From contig JAIVFJ010000017.1 in the NCBI GenBank assembly GCA_025765615.1, positions 1-64,000 of the forward strand: a DNA stretch of 64,000 bases. The letters run 5' to 3'. This document shows positions 39,069-50,196 of this stretch, in pieces. The stretch's first letter is position 1. The number at the start of each line of letters is the position of its first letter. Below the pieces are notes generated by a model that saw nothing but the letters and a program-made list of their open reading frames with translations, did no database searches and had not been told where the DNA came from. Position numbers and translations under genes: made by a program. The DNA comes from Zopfochytrium polystomum (lineage: Eukaryota > Chytridiomycota > Chytridiomycetes > Chytridiales > Chytridiaceae).

Positions 39069-39566
39069 CACGAGTTCCTACTTCTGTTGGCATTCCGAGG
39101 TTTAGGAGCTTTTAGCCCAGCGCCTTCGTGGCGAATCCTCCAAGAAGGAAGGACCGACGCCAATGCTCGACTCCTCCTTCGCAGCTCCACGCCCGGGACT
39201 TGCACCTTACGATGAATTGATCTGGTTACAAATTTGTTGACGGAGCATCGCAACTGTCCTGGTTTGGAGCGGGGAAGCACGGTGGCGCCAAGTTGCAGGT
39301 GCTGCTGAACGGGAGCGCGATTGCGAGCTCGGGTGCTGATAATGCGCGGCTCCAGCGGTTGGCGCGGAAAGGTGCTGTCCCGTTGTTCCACGTAAAACGT
39401 GGGGATTGGAAGCTGAATGCTTTTTATTAACGTTTATGATTGCCAGTGGGATTATATAACTCAAAGAGGCTTGACTTCACTTTAAAATTGTCGTGGCCAA
39501 TGTGAAAACCATTTCGGTTCGAGCGGCGAAGGCATCTTGTTCGAACTGAGATTTGGTTTTTTGCAT
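39069..39566. other. Intergenic, nothing assigned
   Basis: About 500 bp between the tRNA and the RRM remnant; no run of T typical of a Pol III terminator is found directly behind the tRNA. Confidence 0.3.
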
Positions 39567-39938
39567 TTAGCCGCTGTTTCCGCGAAAGCCGTCACTGGCG
39601 GTGGAGGTTTCTGCAGGCGGAATGGCATCGGGTAGATCGTTCCTGCGAGTGCGTTTGTGCGCGTAAACGCACCCTCGTGCATCTCGCAGGTCGACTTGGT
39701 AGCTCGGGTTCAATCTTAGCCTCAAAGGACGCCCGTTAAAAGTCATACCCTGGAAGGCCTTGAGAGCGTCCCTAGCGGTTTGCAAGGTAAATTTTACGGC
39801 CCATAGACGGAAGAGAGGGATAACGTCAGGCTTGCGGCCCGTCACTCAAGTTTAAAAATGGACAAAACGTACGTGGGAGAAAAGTGCAGCAAGCTCATCA
39901 GTGATTGTCGAGCTGTCCAGATTTTCGACGTATATGGC
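39567..39938 (-). pseudogene. RRM-type RNA-binding protein, partial or decayed
   Basis: Two segments together form one RNA-recognition motif: IYVENLDSSTITDELAALF (RNP2 side, 39938-39870) and LWAVKFTLQTARDALKAF...GMTFNGRPLRLRL (RNP1 side to last strand, 39845-39700), with a short Pro/Ser tail to the stop at 39567. To join them a 24-bp 'intron' (39868-39845) is needed, which is too short for splicing, so there is either a decayed frame or another splice solution. No start codon was found upstream. RRM identity is fairly clear; integrity is not. Confidence 0.45.
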
Positions 39939-40269
39939 TCAGTATTGCGGCTTCCTGCTCAGCAGGAAGGGTCGTGAGAACATTGTTTTAGGGCACCCTT
40001 TTTGTTCAACGGCCCAGCACGAATCGACCTCACCCAACAGCACAGGGCGCACGTTCCGGCTAGTGTTGCTGTCCTACGTACGAAATCAGCCCCTGGTGAA
40101 AAACCGATCGTGTTCTCCGTTTCGCTGCTTCTTCTCTCGTGCTCATCACAAACGTTTTAAATTGTGAAGGTGCGCACTTCAGAAAGAAGCTTCCCCATTG
40201 AATCCTAACGCCGCAAATCTCACGAGACTAAAACGGTGAAAGAAAGGAAACTGCCAAGAAAGAGAGAGA

Positions 40270-40300
<31 letters not shown>

Positions 40301-40341
40301 CTCTCACCCTCCCCACAGTTCAAGCTCTCAAACGAACTCCT
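39939..40341. other. Intergenic, A-rich tract
   Basis: Holds an A-rich run (about 40269-40300, interrupted A28) just beyond the stop of the aldehyde dehydrogenase gene. No gene recognised. Confidence 0.4.
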
Positions 40342-42372
40342 TCACAACTTCCCCCGCGACGACAACCTCCCCACCCAAAACGCCAGCACCACCAAAGCCC
40401 CAATCCTCCCCCACCTCCCGACCGCGCGCGCAACCGTCTTGGCCAGCCACCCCGCCGGCTCCCTGACGAGCACCATCATCATGATTCGCGTGACGAGCGG
40501 GGACGGCGGCTTTCCGTTTTTCGGCGGGTACCTGGGAGCGTTTCCGGCGTCGAGGTCGCCGCGGCCGCGGGGCATCCACATGGTGGTGCGGCGGTGGGAG
40601 AAGGCGAGGAAGCCTGCTTCGCCGTGGTAGGCGCCCATGCCGGAGCCGCCGACGCCGCCAAAGGGCAGCCAGGGGAGGTAGGAGTGCATGTAAAAGTCGT
40701 TGACGGTGGCGGAGCCGGAGGAGGTCGAGTTGAGGAGTTTGGAGGCGGTTTTGGGGTTGGCGAAGACGTAGAGGGAGAGCGGGTGGTCGCTGGTTTTGGC
40801 GATGATTGTTAGGAAGGGAGAGTATCAGAATTTGATAATTTGATTGCAAATGTATTACTTTCAAAAAAAAAAAAAAAAAAAAAAATTAGGACCCACCGTT
40901 TGTTAATCCGCTTGATCGCGTCGTCCTCGTTATCGACCTCGATGATCCCCAGCAAAGGCCCAAACACCTCGTCCTCCATGATGGGGTCGTCGTCGCGCAC
41001 GCCGACAAACGCGGTCGGCGCAATGTACAGCTCATCCTCGGCCATCTCGCCACCAAAGAGCACGCGACAGTGACCCAACTCCGTCTGCCGGCGCATAACC
41101 GATTCCAGACGGCCAAAGTGCCGGTGATTGATGATTCGCGCGTATTGCGGCGAATCGCGCGCAGAGTGTGGGAGGAAGTAGGAGGACGCGACTTTTTTGA
41201 GGGCCTCGTAGAATTGCGGGGCGATCTTTTTGTGGACTGGAAAAAAGGGCGAGGAAGTGAGGGTGTGGTTTCGCGGTTTGTTAGAACGTTTTTTAGCAAT
41301 TACGGGAGGGTGGAAAAAACGCAATTTTCATTACCGAGCACATAGTCCGGGCACAAGCAAACCTGGCCCGCCTGGGTGGTCTTCGCCCAGAACAGCCTCT
41401 TACAAGCGGCGCCAACATCCGCGTCCTCGTGAATGTAGACGGGACACTTTCCGCCGAGCTCCAGCACGACGGGCGTCAAGTGGCGGGTTGCGGCGGCGTG
41501 GATGATGCGGCCGACGGTGCCGTTGCCGGTGTAAAAGATGGTGTCGAACTTTTGCTTGAGCGCTTCGGTGGTCTCGGCGGCGCCGCCAAAGACGAGCTTG
41601 ACGGCGCGGGGGTCGAGGACGCCAGGGAAGCGGCGGAAGATGAAGGATTCGGAGTGCGTCGCGACCTCGGAGGGCTGGCATGTTTTTGTATTCAGGCGTG
41701 GGGGTGGAGGTGTGGAGTTTAGCCGATGGTCCCGTCCGCATCGCGTGACTGTCCGGCGATGGTGCCACTCGCCCCACCCACCTTCAAAACCACGGCGTTC
41801 CCAGCAGCAATGGCCTGGGCGAGTGGCAGCATCGTGAGCTGGAACGGAAAGTTCCACGCGCCGATGACCAGCACGACGCCGAGCGGCTCGCGGCGGATCT
41901 CGGGGCGACCGCCGGCGGTAAAGACAAGGCTGCCCGGCTGCGGCTCGGGGCGGGTCCACTCGTCCAGGTGGTCGAGCATGTAGGCGATCTCATTTGCCAC
42001 GATGAGGACGTCGCCGGCGGAGGCGGCTTGCTTGGGCTTACGGGGTCAGGAGGCGCGCGTGTGGATGGAAAGATGGGGGGGGTTTGGTTAGGTCCGAAGA
42101 CGAGGGGTGGCAAGCCCAACTTCAAAAAGGGAGGCCGCACTTGCCTTGCGCATGTCCAGTGCGAGCGCTTCGCAGATGTTGTCGTTGTTGTCGAGCAGCC
42201 ACGAGCGCAGAGCGCGTAGCTGGGCCCTGCGCCACTCGATGGGGCGGGTAACGCCAGCATCGAAGGTTGCGCGGGCGGAGGCGACTGTAGAAGCGATGGC
42301 GGAGAGCGCTGTGGCGGGCGTCGACGCCGGTGGTGCCGGGGCCGTTTTTGGTGTGGAGGTTGCCGATGCCAT
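40342..42372 (-). CDS. Fatty-aldehyde dehydrogenase, class 3, tail-anchored
   Basis: Oxidises long-chain aldehydes to acids with NAD(P)+. Exons 42372-42145, 42030-41782, 41674-41335, 41236-40897 and 40789-40342 join in phase to 534 residues. Motifs: [16 protein letters not shown] (cofactor fold), KPSE at the second splice junction, [19 protein letters not shown] (general-base Glu), [12 protein letters not shown] (catalytic Cys) and [13 protein letters not shown]. The last exon ends with a hydrophobic segment ([14 protein letters not shown]), as in ALDH3A2/Hfd1-type enzymes anchored to ER, lipid droplets or mitochondria. The first intron has a GC donor (AAG|GCAAGT). T/A runs inside intron 4 (40863-40885). 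Confidence 0.92.
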
Positions 42373-42525
42373 GATGATGATGATGATGATTGACGGCGGT
42401 GGAGGCGATTAGTTTTGCCGTTGGGTCTTTTATGCGAAACGACATGGACAGAGAGCGAGCGAGCGAGACTCGTCTGAGACTGGGCCACTGGCGCCCTTGG
42501 GCTCTCCTGTTATTCACCACGCACA

Positions 42526-42540
42526 CACACACACACACTA

Positions 42541-42625
<85 letters not shown>
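42526..42625. repeat. (AC)n then (CT)n microsatellite
   Basis: ACAC run (42523-42538) followed by about 85 bp of CT repeats, 150 bp upstream of the aldehyde dehydrogenase ATG. Confidence 0.9.
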
Positions 42626-42629
<4 letters not shown>

Positions 42630-42689
42630 ACATGCCGTGTTATTCAGCAAGACAAAAAGCCATTTCCGTCCCGAGATCCTGAAGGTTGT

Positions 42690-43666
42690 GTCCGCGTGTG
42701 ACGGCAGGTGGCGGGGGTAACGAGCACAAGCACATGCATGGACAATGGCCAGCAGCAACGAGCAATGTTAGCCGCAGGAAATGTATCGACTGGGCTTCCC
42801 GCATTCAGAGGTCGGCCACGCTGCCACACCCAACAAAAGAAGCTCTGGTACCCAGACGCATTCCCGTGCGTACCCGTGATAGACGGCTTCCCTGGGTGGG
42901 TTTTGGGCATCGTCGTCGAAGCTCGTTAGGCCTCTGACTCGGTGAGAGGGTGCGGCCGACCGGGCGCACCCGTGCTCGTCGTTGTCCCGTACAGCCGCGG
43001 CGGAGGTAGGTCCACATCGTCAATCCTGTGGCATATGTCCGCGGCATCATCAGCCTGCCGTGGAGAAGAAGCAATCGCCTCGTCGTCAAGTCGAGGAAGT
43101 GCAGCTTTTGGTCCCCACCAGCGGTCTGATGAGATGGTCAGGAGAATGAGTAATTTGTCAGATGGGATTGAACCGTTACATGTTAGCGCAAAGCCGTCTC
43201 TGATCCGCCCGTGCTCCCAGGACCTTTTGATCAAACAGTCGCGGAAGGAGTGCGACGGAATCAAATAAGGTTGCGCCTACCTGAGATTTGGCTCCTCCCC
43301 TACTTCATCGTAACGCGCCGCGGCCTGCAAGCAAATTTGCTCTGAAAAAGGACTCGAGACCCTCCCACGGGAGGCTTTCCATACCCTCTCGTGGGGGGGT
43401 GGGAGACTCCGCGATAAGCAAGACGGTGAGGATTGGTCTGCGTTTCTTTTTTTTTTTTTTTTTTTTTTTTTGCATTACCGCACGATATCAACTTCACTCC
43501 CTCCCCAACCCCGAGCCAACTCGTCGTCCCGCGCACCCCCGCGTTCGTCTTCTGGAGGGTTCCGCCCGCCTCATGAACAGCGAGCTTCTATCCACCATCC
43601 GCCCGGTTTCCCACCCAATCCTCTCGGGATTTCACGCTCCGTCGTAGGAGCGGTGTTGCCGCCGTC
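42690..43666. other. Intergenic with an unassigned minus-strand frame
   Basis: A minus-strand frame (43264-42926, about 112 codons, non-ATG opening) with ordinary composition is present (DRWWGPKAALPRLDDEAIASSP); I recognise no family, and it may be an exon or chance. A T23 tract lies at 43447-43470. Confidence 0.25.
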
Positions 43667-45188
43667 TCAAAATCGCGCGTCGAGCCGGAAGCCGCCGAGG
43701 CGGTACCGCAGGGCCGCGATGAGGGAAGCCGACAGGAGGCAGAGGGAGCCCATGACGAGCAGCGCCGGCCGGTACGCCTGGGTGCCTGCGTGCGGACCGC
43801 CAAAGGCGTCCAGAAGGTATCCGGCGATCGGACCGCCAAAGGCCATGCCAAAGGCGCGGGAGGAGGTCGTCATCGACTTTGTTGAAATATGGATTGATCA
43901 GCGGCACGGAACCCCAACAAACACCACCAGGAAAAAGAGAGAAAGAATGTGTCAAACTCCTCCTCACCAAGGTCAGCGCGGCCTGGTGGATGCCAAAGAT
44001 CGCCGCGTTCACCGGCGGCTGCAGGGAGAGGATGGCGCCGGAGCTGGAGCCGTTGACGACGAGGAACAGTATCAGGGTGGCCAGGGAGTTTGAGACGGTC
44101 CAGATGGCGAGGATGGAAGCGGCGGCGAGGAACAGTGCAAAGCCGAGTGCCGAAACGGGCCCAAACGCCGAGTCGGCGAGGACGCCAAAAAGGATGCGGC
44201 CGAGCCCCGACGCGAGGTTGTAACCAGCGACCAGCGCGGCGCCGACGGAGCGGTCGAGGCCCGCAGAGGTGGCGTACGTAGGTAGGAAGAATGGGGGCAC
44301 GAAGATGGGGAAGGTTGCGAGGCCGGTTGCGACGAGGAGCAAGACGAAGCTCGGGTCTTTGAGGAGGGCGGGTTTGAAAGCCGCGGAGGCGTCTGCAGGG
44401 CGGCGACGGGGGACGAGGAGGAAGGAGCACGGGAGGGTGATGGCGAGGGCGACCGCTGCGCAGACGCGCAGGGACCAGGGCAGGCGGAGGGGCGAGGCGG
44501 CCATGGCTTGGAGGGCGAGGGAGAAGGCGGCACCGCCGATGCCGCTGGCACTGTAGACGATGCCGACGGCGAGGGCGCGATGGCGGGTGAAGTAGGCGGC
44601 GGCGATCGAGTTGGAGGCCCAGAAGGCGAGCGCGTAGCCGGTGCCGACCAGCGCCTGGGCCACAAACAGCAGCGGGAGGCTGCCTCCGCCGTCGCCGACG
44701 GTGCTGGTTGGGGTGGGGCTCTGCCCAGGGGAATCAGTGGCGGAGCCGACGGCCCAGGACATGCAGAGGTAGCCTGCGGCGAGGAGGAGCGAGCCGGCGA
44801 TGCTCGCAGCGCGGTTGCCGAACCGGTGGACGGCGTTTGTGCAGGGCACGGCGAGGACGGGCATCATGACGATCGAGAGGCTCGAGGCCCAGCCGAGCAC
44901 GGAGGCTGAGGCGAAGCGGGCGGAGATGAGGATGTCCTGGACGATCCCGAACGAGTAGACCAGGCCCAGGGTCACGAAGAGCATCGCGGAGGCGCCAAAC
45001 ACGACCGGCCAGCCCCGTGCCGGGTCCTCGTCGTCGACATAGGGGGCGTTGTCGTTTTCGTCTTGCTGGTCCGCGAGGTTGTTCGAGCCAATTAGGCTCG
45101 CGGGGCGATCGGCGGTCGCCGGGGCCGCAGGCGGGGGAACGCCCGTGCGGCGCAGCTGAATGCCCGGCGGCACCGAGGTGTCGGCCAT
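43667..45188 (-). CDS. MFS transporter, monocarboxylate-transporter-like
   Basis: Exons 45188-43968 and 43876-43667 (intron 91 bp) give 476 residues. A cytoplasmic N terminus of about 60 residues is followed by twelve hydrophobic segments, starting GWPVVFGASAMLFVTLGLVYSFG, a layout typical of the MCT (SLC16-like) branch: the first segment's GLVYSFGIV and FLLVPRRRPAD after segment six are characteristic. The loop between segments six and seven is short and basic. The second exon supplies the last two segments (AFGGPIAGYLLDAF, LLVMGSLCLLSASLIAALRY). Likely a plasma-membrane or vacuolar H+-coupled carboxylate carrier; substrate unknown. Confidence 0.85.
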
Positions 45189-46069
45189 ACTGCCTGAGGA
45201 AGAAGTGAGGCGATGGGAAGGTGTGAGTATCAAAGAAACTGGCGGGTAGTGCGAGAACAATGGGTCCCCCGTTGAGTTGAGGATCTTATACTGTAGCTGT
45301 AAGCGGGCGATGGCGCCTTGCTGGGGCTAAACAAACCGAATTTTTAATGAGAGACCTCCGGTCCCGGTTCAACCCGATCAGGTCGGTCAAGTCATTTTCA
45401 TTCGTCAAGGCGCGATTCATCGTTCGCTCCAAAACGTTCGGCCCGAAACGCTGGGTCCCGCCTGCGCTGCCCCCTCTCCGACGAAAAAGTTCTAGATCAG
45501 GATCGGATCGGTGCTTGCTTTAATTGTCCAATGCATTGGAGCTATCCGAACTTCTTGGTGGGTTGTATGTGTTGCTCTTGCAGTGGTTTTCCTGGGATTC
45601 TCCAAGCATAAGTAATGCCACCTGAGCCTTCCATGTTGATTTTAGTCTTGTGAGACCAGATGACATTCTTAAAATCCTCAACAGTCCAGTTTTCAAATTT
45701 TCAAGCCAAGAATTCTGTTGGCCGGCTAGCGAGAAGTCCCGCCTCGATAATAGTGTCGCCAAAAGCGCGGGATAGGGTGTGCATCACGCGTCTGTTGACC
45801 GACTGCTTGGGCAGCCCGGACGGTGGGCCAGTGTGCAAGGCCGGCGCAAGCCTCAATGGGCGGTTTTTGGGGGCTGCGTGTTTCTGAAATTTTGCCTCCA
45901 CCTACTGTTTTTACTTTCGATTTGGCGTTGCGTGGTACTGCATGTCTCCGCGCATTTCAACTATGCTCGCCTCTTAAAACCTTCCCTTTTGGGCTGTCGC
46001 GAATCTCCTCTTCGTCAGCGGTCGGAGAATTCCTGATTTTATGCGACGGGACAAAGGACTATAAATACG
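45189..46069. other. Intergenic, nothing assigned
   Basis: About 880 bp upstream of the MFS gene and before the TATA box at 46070. No protein similarity or repeat recognised. Confidence 0.3.
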
Positions 46070-46077
46070 ATCGCCCC
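46070..46077 (+). promoter_or_regulatory. TATA box of an unidentified transcript
   Basis: TATAAATA, followed about 30 bp later by a pyrimidine-rich leader (CCATCAGCACAACTCCCC and on, to about 46250). This looks like a Pol II promoter, yet no long frame follows; the four repeat units begin about 225 bp downstream. Confidence 0.4.
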
Positions 46078-46296
46078 TGGACGCCATCAGCACAACTCCC
46101 CCGCTTCTCGCGTTTGGTCTGTTCCGCCTTGTCAACCCCCACTCTTCACCCGACTCATTCTCCTTCCCAATCAACCACCAAGCACCAGTTGACCGACTCC
46201 CCTCGTTGCAAGGGAACCAAACCATCTCCTTTCCTTGATTCCACGACAGTACAACCCTTTCGCAAGATGATGATCCCTTCGGTGGAGCCGCCTTCC

Positions 46297-46850
46297 CTAT
46301 GAGGTCGAAAACAAGTCCTATCCACGGCACGTCGGTTACGCGAAACCCATGCCGTCGGTGGACTTTTGCCTTTCTTCTTCATTGGGGCAACCCTCCCTGC
46401 GTGTGCCCGTTCCCCCATCTCTCCCCCCCCCCCCCACACTTTTTGTTTTCTGTTTTGGCCATATGAGGTCGAAAACAAGTCCTAGCCGCGATGCCCGTCG
46501 ATCTGTCGCTCGGGCTTGTGTTGCTTCTCTCATTTGGAGCGATCAAATACCACGAATCAGGAGAACGACCCTATGAGGTCGAAACAAGTCCTAGCTGTGG
46601 GATTGACAGCTCATAGTCCTACTGTTGGGATTTGCTTTGGCCCTCACGGAGGTTCATCTCCCTTTTGTCACTTACCGGACTTTCCGAGTTTTCGATATTT
46701 GTTAACCCTCCAGCCGAAGAGAACCGCTTGAGCTGCCCGGAATCGCTGTTGATTCAACCACTGGGCAGCAGCAGCCAACCTTGTCAGTACCCCCACACCC
46801 CTATTCCTCTCATCGAACTACCTATGAGGTCGAAAACAAGTCCTAGCCGC
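46297..46850 (+). repeat. Four copies of a 26-bp motif with irregular spacing
   Basis: The motif, core ATGAGGTCGAAAACAAGTCC followed by TAGCCGC in most, occurs at about 46299, 46463, 46573 and 46823 (the third lacks one A). Beyond the core, 40-60 bp downstream of copies 2-4 also align loosely (GGATTTGCTT..., CTCAC...GG). All copies are in the same orientation, on the transcribed side of the TATA box at 46070. Each core starts with ATG, but the frames that follow differ and are short. Confidence 0.75.
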
Positions 46851-47304
46851 TGAACACCCGATCAGGCCGCTCGGATTTGCTTCTGATCTCACTGGTGGAT
46901 CCCTATTTTCGTACTACTGAGCAATTGCAACACGAGCATCTGCTGTTCCTGTCTCACGACTTGACGTCGAAGAAGCCAGCGGGTCGTTTCTCCCCGGAAT
47001 GGGCAGTGCGAGCCAGTATTTGGTAGCGCTCCACCAGCGCGGCAAGGCATAGATGGCGGACGCGACGCGCAGAAGTTCAGCCATTTTTGGGACTCATATC
47101 GATACCACTACAAAAACGGCTGAAAAACAGTTTAAGACTTTGCGCCCATGGTCATGTATGTAGGGTAACTTGCAGGGTTATAGGGGTATGTATCCATCAG
47201 GAGTATTCATGAAATAAAAGCCGGTCTACTTTCAAAACGAAAATGAAACGGATGTATTCGATCGACAAAATTTCGTTAGCGAATAGAGATTTCCAACGAT
47301 CGCC

Positions 47305-48417
47305 ATGGAAGAGCCTGACACCCTGAATGGTGGCTGTGCCATCGCTTTCGGTCCACCTGCCGTCGCCGCCGTGCCGCCCGCCTCGTCGCTTTGGCTTCCC
47401 CACATCGTTGCGAGCACGATCTGCCACTACGCACCTTCTCTGAGTGATGTCTTCACAATCGCGACTCTCTTTCGGCTCCCACGGTTGCAGGCACAAGCCT
47501 TGCTCCAGTTGCACGACGGATCCCTCGACCGCGTTCGATCCCACGACGCTCTCGACCTCCTCGCCAACCATCTGCCGCGAGTTCGCGTTGGGGAGCTGCA
47601 CACCGAGCGTGCCATCGACTGCGCCGAGTCTGTGGAGCTCCTCGAGTGGTGGAAGAACTCTGGGCTGCAGCTGCGGTACTCGGAGCAGGCGATCGACGCG
47701 GCAAGCGAGAACGGACGGATCCCGTTGCTGCAGTGGTGGAAAGACAGTGGGCTTCCGCTCAAGTACACTAGGCGTGGAGTGGACGCAGCATCAAGAAACG
47801 GCAGGGCCGACATCCTGCAGTGGTGGAAGGACAGCGGGCTCGAGATGAAATACGACCAGACGGCGATGGATGAAGCAAGTGGAAACGGCCAAATCCTCGT
47901 GCTGCAGTGGTGGAAGGACAGCGGACTGCTTCTCAAGTATGAGAATGCGATAGAAAGGGCGTCAATTTTCGGACACACCAACGTTTTGCAATGGTGGATG
48001 GACAGCTGCCTGGACTTGAAGTATGATCAAAAAGCAATGGACAACGCCAGTTGGTGCGGCCAAACAGCAGTGCTCCAGTGGTGGAAGGACAGCGGACTAA
48101 GGCTCCATTACACGAAACGGAGTCTCTTCGCCGCGGCATTCTTCTGTCAATTAAGAAGCCTGCAATGGTGGAGAGACAGCGGGCTCGACGTTGACTGGGA
48201 CATTCCCCACTTTTTCGGCATGAATAATGTCGAATTCTTGGACTGGTGGCTTGAGTCAGGTCTGCTTCGGGAGTGGGAAGAACAACAGCCGGACGCAAAG
48301 CAAGCCTTCATCAATCTTATGGACAAATACGGGGTTCTGCGTAGGTCCAACAAAGTGCAGAAGTGGTGGCGCGACCATTACGGCCTGTGTGAGAGCGAAT
48401 TGCCATACTCACGCTGA
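47305..48417 (+). CDS. WW-K-D-S-G-L repeat protein (ankyrin-like, F-box-like N terminus)
   Basis: Single exon, ATG 47305 to TGA 48415, 370 residues. Residues 30-60 look like an F-box (SLWLPHIVASTICHYAP, DVFTIATLFRLPRLQAQ). From about residue 105 there are eight degenerate 33-35-residue repeats of the form [LLQWWKDSGLPLKY ... DAASENGR], which are ankyrin-like helical pairs with a conserved WW. Such proteins are numerous in chytrid genomes; a function in protein binding is inferred. A separate fragment of the same family lies on the opposite strand at 49105-49322. Confidence 0.75.
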   Translation: MEEPDTLNGGCAIAFGPPAVAAVPPASSLWLPHIVASTICHYAPSLSDVFTIATLFRLPRLQAQALLQLHDGSLDRVRSHDALDLLANHLPRVRVGELHTERAIDCAESVELLEWWKNSGLQLRYSEQAIDAASENGRIPLLQWWKDSGLPLKYTRRGVDAASRNGRADILQWWKDSGLEMKYDQTAMDEASGNGQILVLQWWKDSGLLLKYENAIERASIFGHTNVLQWWMDSCLDLKYDQKAMDNASWCGQTAVLQWWKDSGLRLHYTKRSLFAAAFFCQLRSLQWWRDSGLDVDWDIPHFFGMNNVEFLDWWLESGLLREWEEQQPDAKQAFINLMDKYGVLRRSNKVQKWWRDHYGLCESELPYSR

Positions 48418-49104
48418 TCAGCGTAATGCGACCAAATGAATCTTCGAGGCGATGTTTTTTAAATCGGGGGACAACCCGACCAGGCGGCTAGTTGACCAAA
48501 GCCAACTTTTCAATAAACTGGCAAGCCGAAAATGAACTTACACTGTGCCCTCATCTCGCTTCTCTGTTTTATGGTCGTGCACGGCATCTCGGCCGAGTTC
48601 TTCTTACTTTGGCGTTGCCTGCGCACGGCCCATATAACTTTTAACGAGCCGCATATCGCCAACAGCTGGCGTTTCGCATACTCCGAAAGCAAGAACGGGG
48701 TCGGTCTTACGTCTCGAACCGGCGGAGTAGGTTCCACACGGACACGACCCCATACGTGGTTCTGTCAACCCTAACCCTATCCTGGACAACATAAAATACG
48801 GCTCGCTTACGCTTGGCGACTTGGAGGTTGCTCGCGCACGAGTGCAGATCGCGAATGCGTCGGTGCTCTGTGCAAAGACGGTCAGGCGTGGGCGCGATGC
48901 TTCAAAAACTGCCAAGACGAAACGCACTACAGCCTCGATCGTTGGGGGTTTCTGGAATGACGTGTCCCTTCGGAGCCGCAACAAACTACAATGACGGCAG
49001 CGTGTGCGTCATGATTTGCGCTGATTTATCTTCATCTTCGACAGGACTTGACGGACGATGAGGGGCTGGATCATTAACACGCCATGGAATGGGCGTAACT
49101 TTTT
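48418..49104. other. Intergenic with an interstitial telomere-like tract
   Basis: No gene recognised. Contains AACCCTAACCCTATCC at 48767-48782. Confidence 0.35.
48767..48780. repeat. Interstitial telomere-like repeat
   Basis: AACCCTAACCCTAT: two telomeric units, not associated with an identifiable LINE end. Confidence 0.5.
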
Positions 49105-49322
49105 CATTCGATCTGTAAAAGCCCATTTTCCTCAATCCACCTCCTAGCCCCAGACTTTCTTCCAAGCCTGTCCACATATGACCTCGTATACTTGAACTCC
49201 AAGCCGCTGTACTTCCACCACTGCAGCGCCGCGACGTTCCCCGACCGAATAGCCGTATCAATGGGCTTTTCAGAGTACTGTTGCGGGATAAGATCCCGCC
49301 AGAATCCGAGCGTCTCAACGCG
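49105..49322 (-). pseudogene. Fragment of a WW-repeat protein gene
   Basis: Minus-strand frame reading VETLGFWRDLIPQQYSEKP, then AIRSGNVAALQWWKYSGL and EFKYTRSYVDRLGRKSGA, ending at a stop at 49105. It matches the last two or three repeats and the C-terminal tail of the family represented at 47305-48417. The upstream end is blocked by a stop, and no ATG is present, so it is a relic. Confidence 0.7.
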
Positions 49323-49429
49323 CTACAGACTGCTAGGCACTGTTTTTTGTGTCTGGGTCGAGCTTGCTGATGGGGCTCTCTGACGTACTCTTTGGCGTTG
49401 GCTCAACAACGCCGCTGCACCTCGCCGAC

Positions 49430-49841
49430 TCCCCGATCGGATCATCCGCCCTCGGCGTCACACACGTGTACCCCGCCGCAAACTGCTCCGGCACTCCATC
49501 CCTTATCTTCTCCTCCCTCACCACCCCTTGCCCCTCGGCATTGCGCCGCCTCCCAGATCTGTGGCAACGGCGCGACCAGCTTCGTCGTCGACGCCGCGGC
49601 GTTCGGGCCAAATACGACTTACGCGGGGCGGGCCCTGTACGCCGACGAAGCCTGCTACAGCGAGATCGGTGCGTTGTTTGTGCGAGCGGACGGGTCGTGC
49701 TTCCGGTTGGACGACGTCAATTCTACCGGCAGCACGTCGGCGAGCGTCTTTGCGGCAAGGGTGACGGTCAGGGCGTGGGCGAGCGGGGATTGCAGCGGGC
49801 CTGTGGTGCAGTCGAACGGCGTTTGGGACGGCGTTCTGTAA
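49430..49841 (+). pseudogene. Secreted Cys-containing protein, partial
   Basis: Two coding-like pieces in different frames: ALGVTHVYPAANCSGTPSL (about 49450-49510) and, from about 49555, QICGNGATSFVVDAAAFG...YADEACYSEIGALFVRADGSCF...ASGDCSGPVVQSNGVWDG to a stop at 49841. The spacing of Cys and N-x-S/T sites suggests an extracellular domain. No signal peptide or start could be located and the two parts need a frameshift to join. No family recognised. Confidence 0.35.
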
Positions 49842-50196
49842 GGGGAGGGTTGGGACGGTGGTGGTTGTGAACGGGACAACAACGAATCGAAGCCAAACCT
49901 TTAGAATTAAGCATCCGCTTCAACTGTCGAGCATGTCGGAACCTCATTGAATTATTATTCTCTACTGGCTCCAATCCCCAATGTCCTTCATGAAAATTAA
50001 ACTCCCCGTCAACTCGACAAAATCAGTCGCTGCGGCGACCCACCCCTCCCCACCTCCTTGGAGAACTGTTATCAGTGGTTGGATTCTTTTTTGTGGCCAA
50101 AGAAAATAACACAACGAGGTTTGTACTCTAAATCCACAAGGAGTGGGACTGCAAGGGGTCCGGTTTTTCCCCCAAAATTTCTTTTCCGCCCCGCCC

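Noticed and set aside
46297..46850. CRISPR-like array
   Set aside because: Repeats are same-strand and about 26 bp, but spacing is irregular (about 110-250 bp), spacers are themselves partly similar, no cas genes exist and the genome is eukaryotic.
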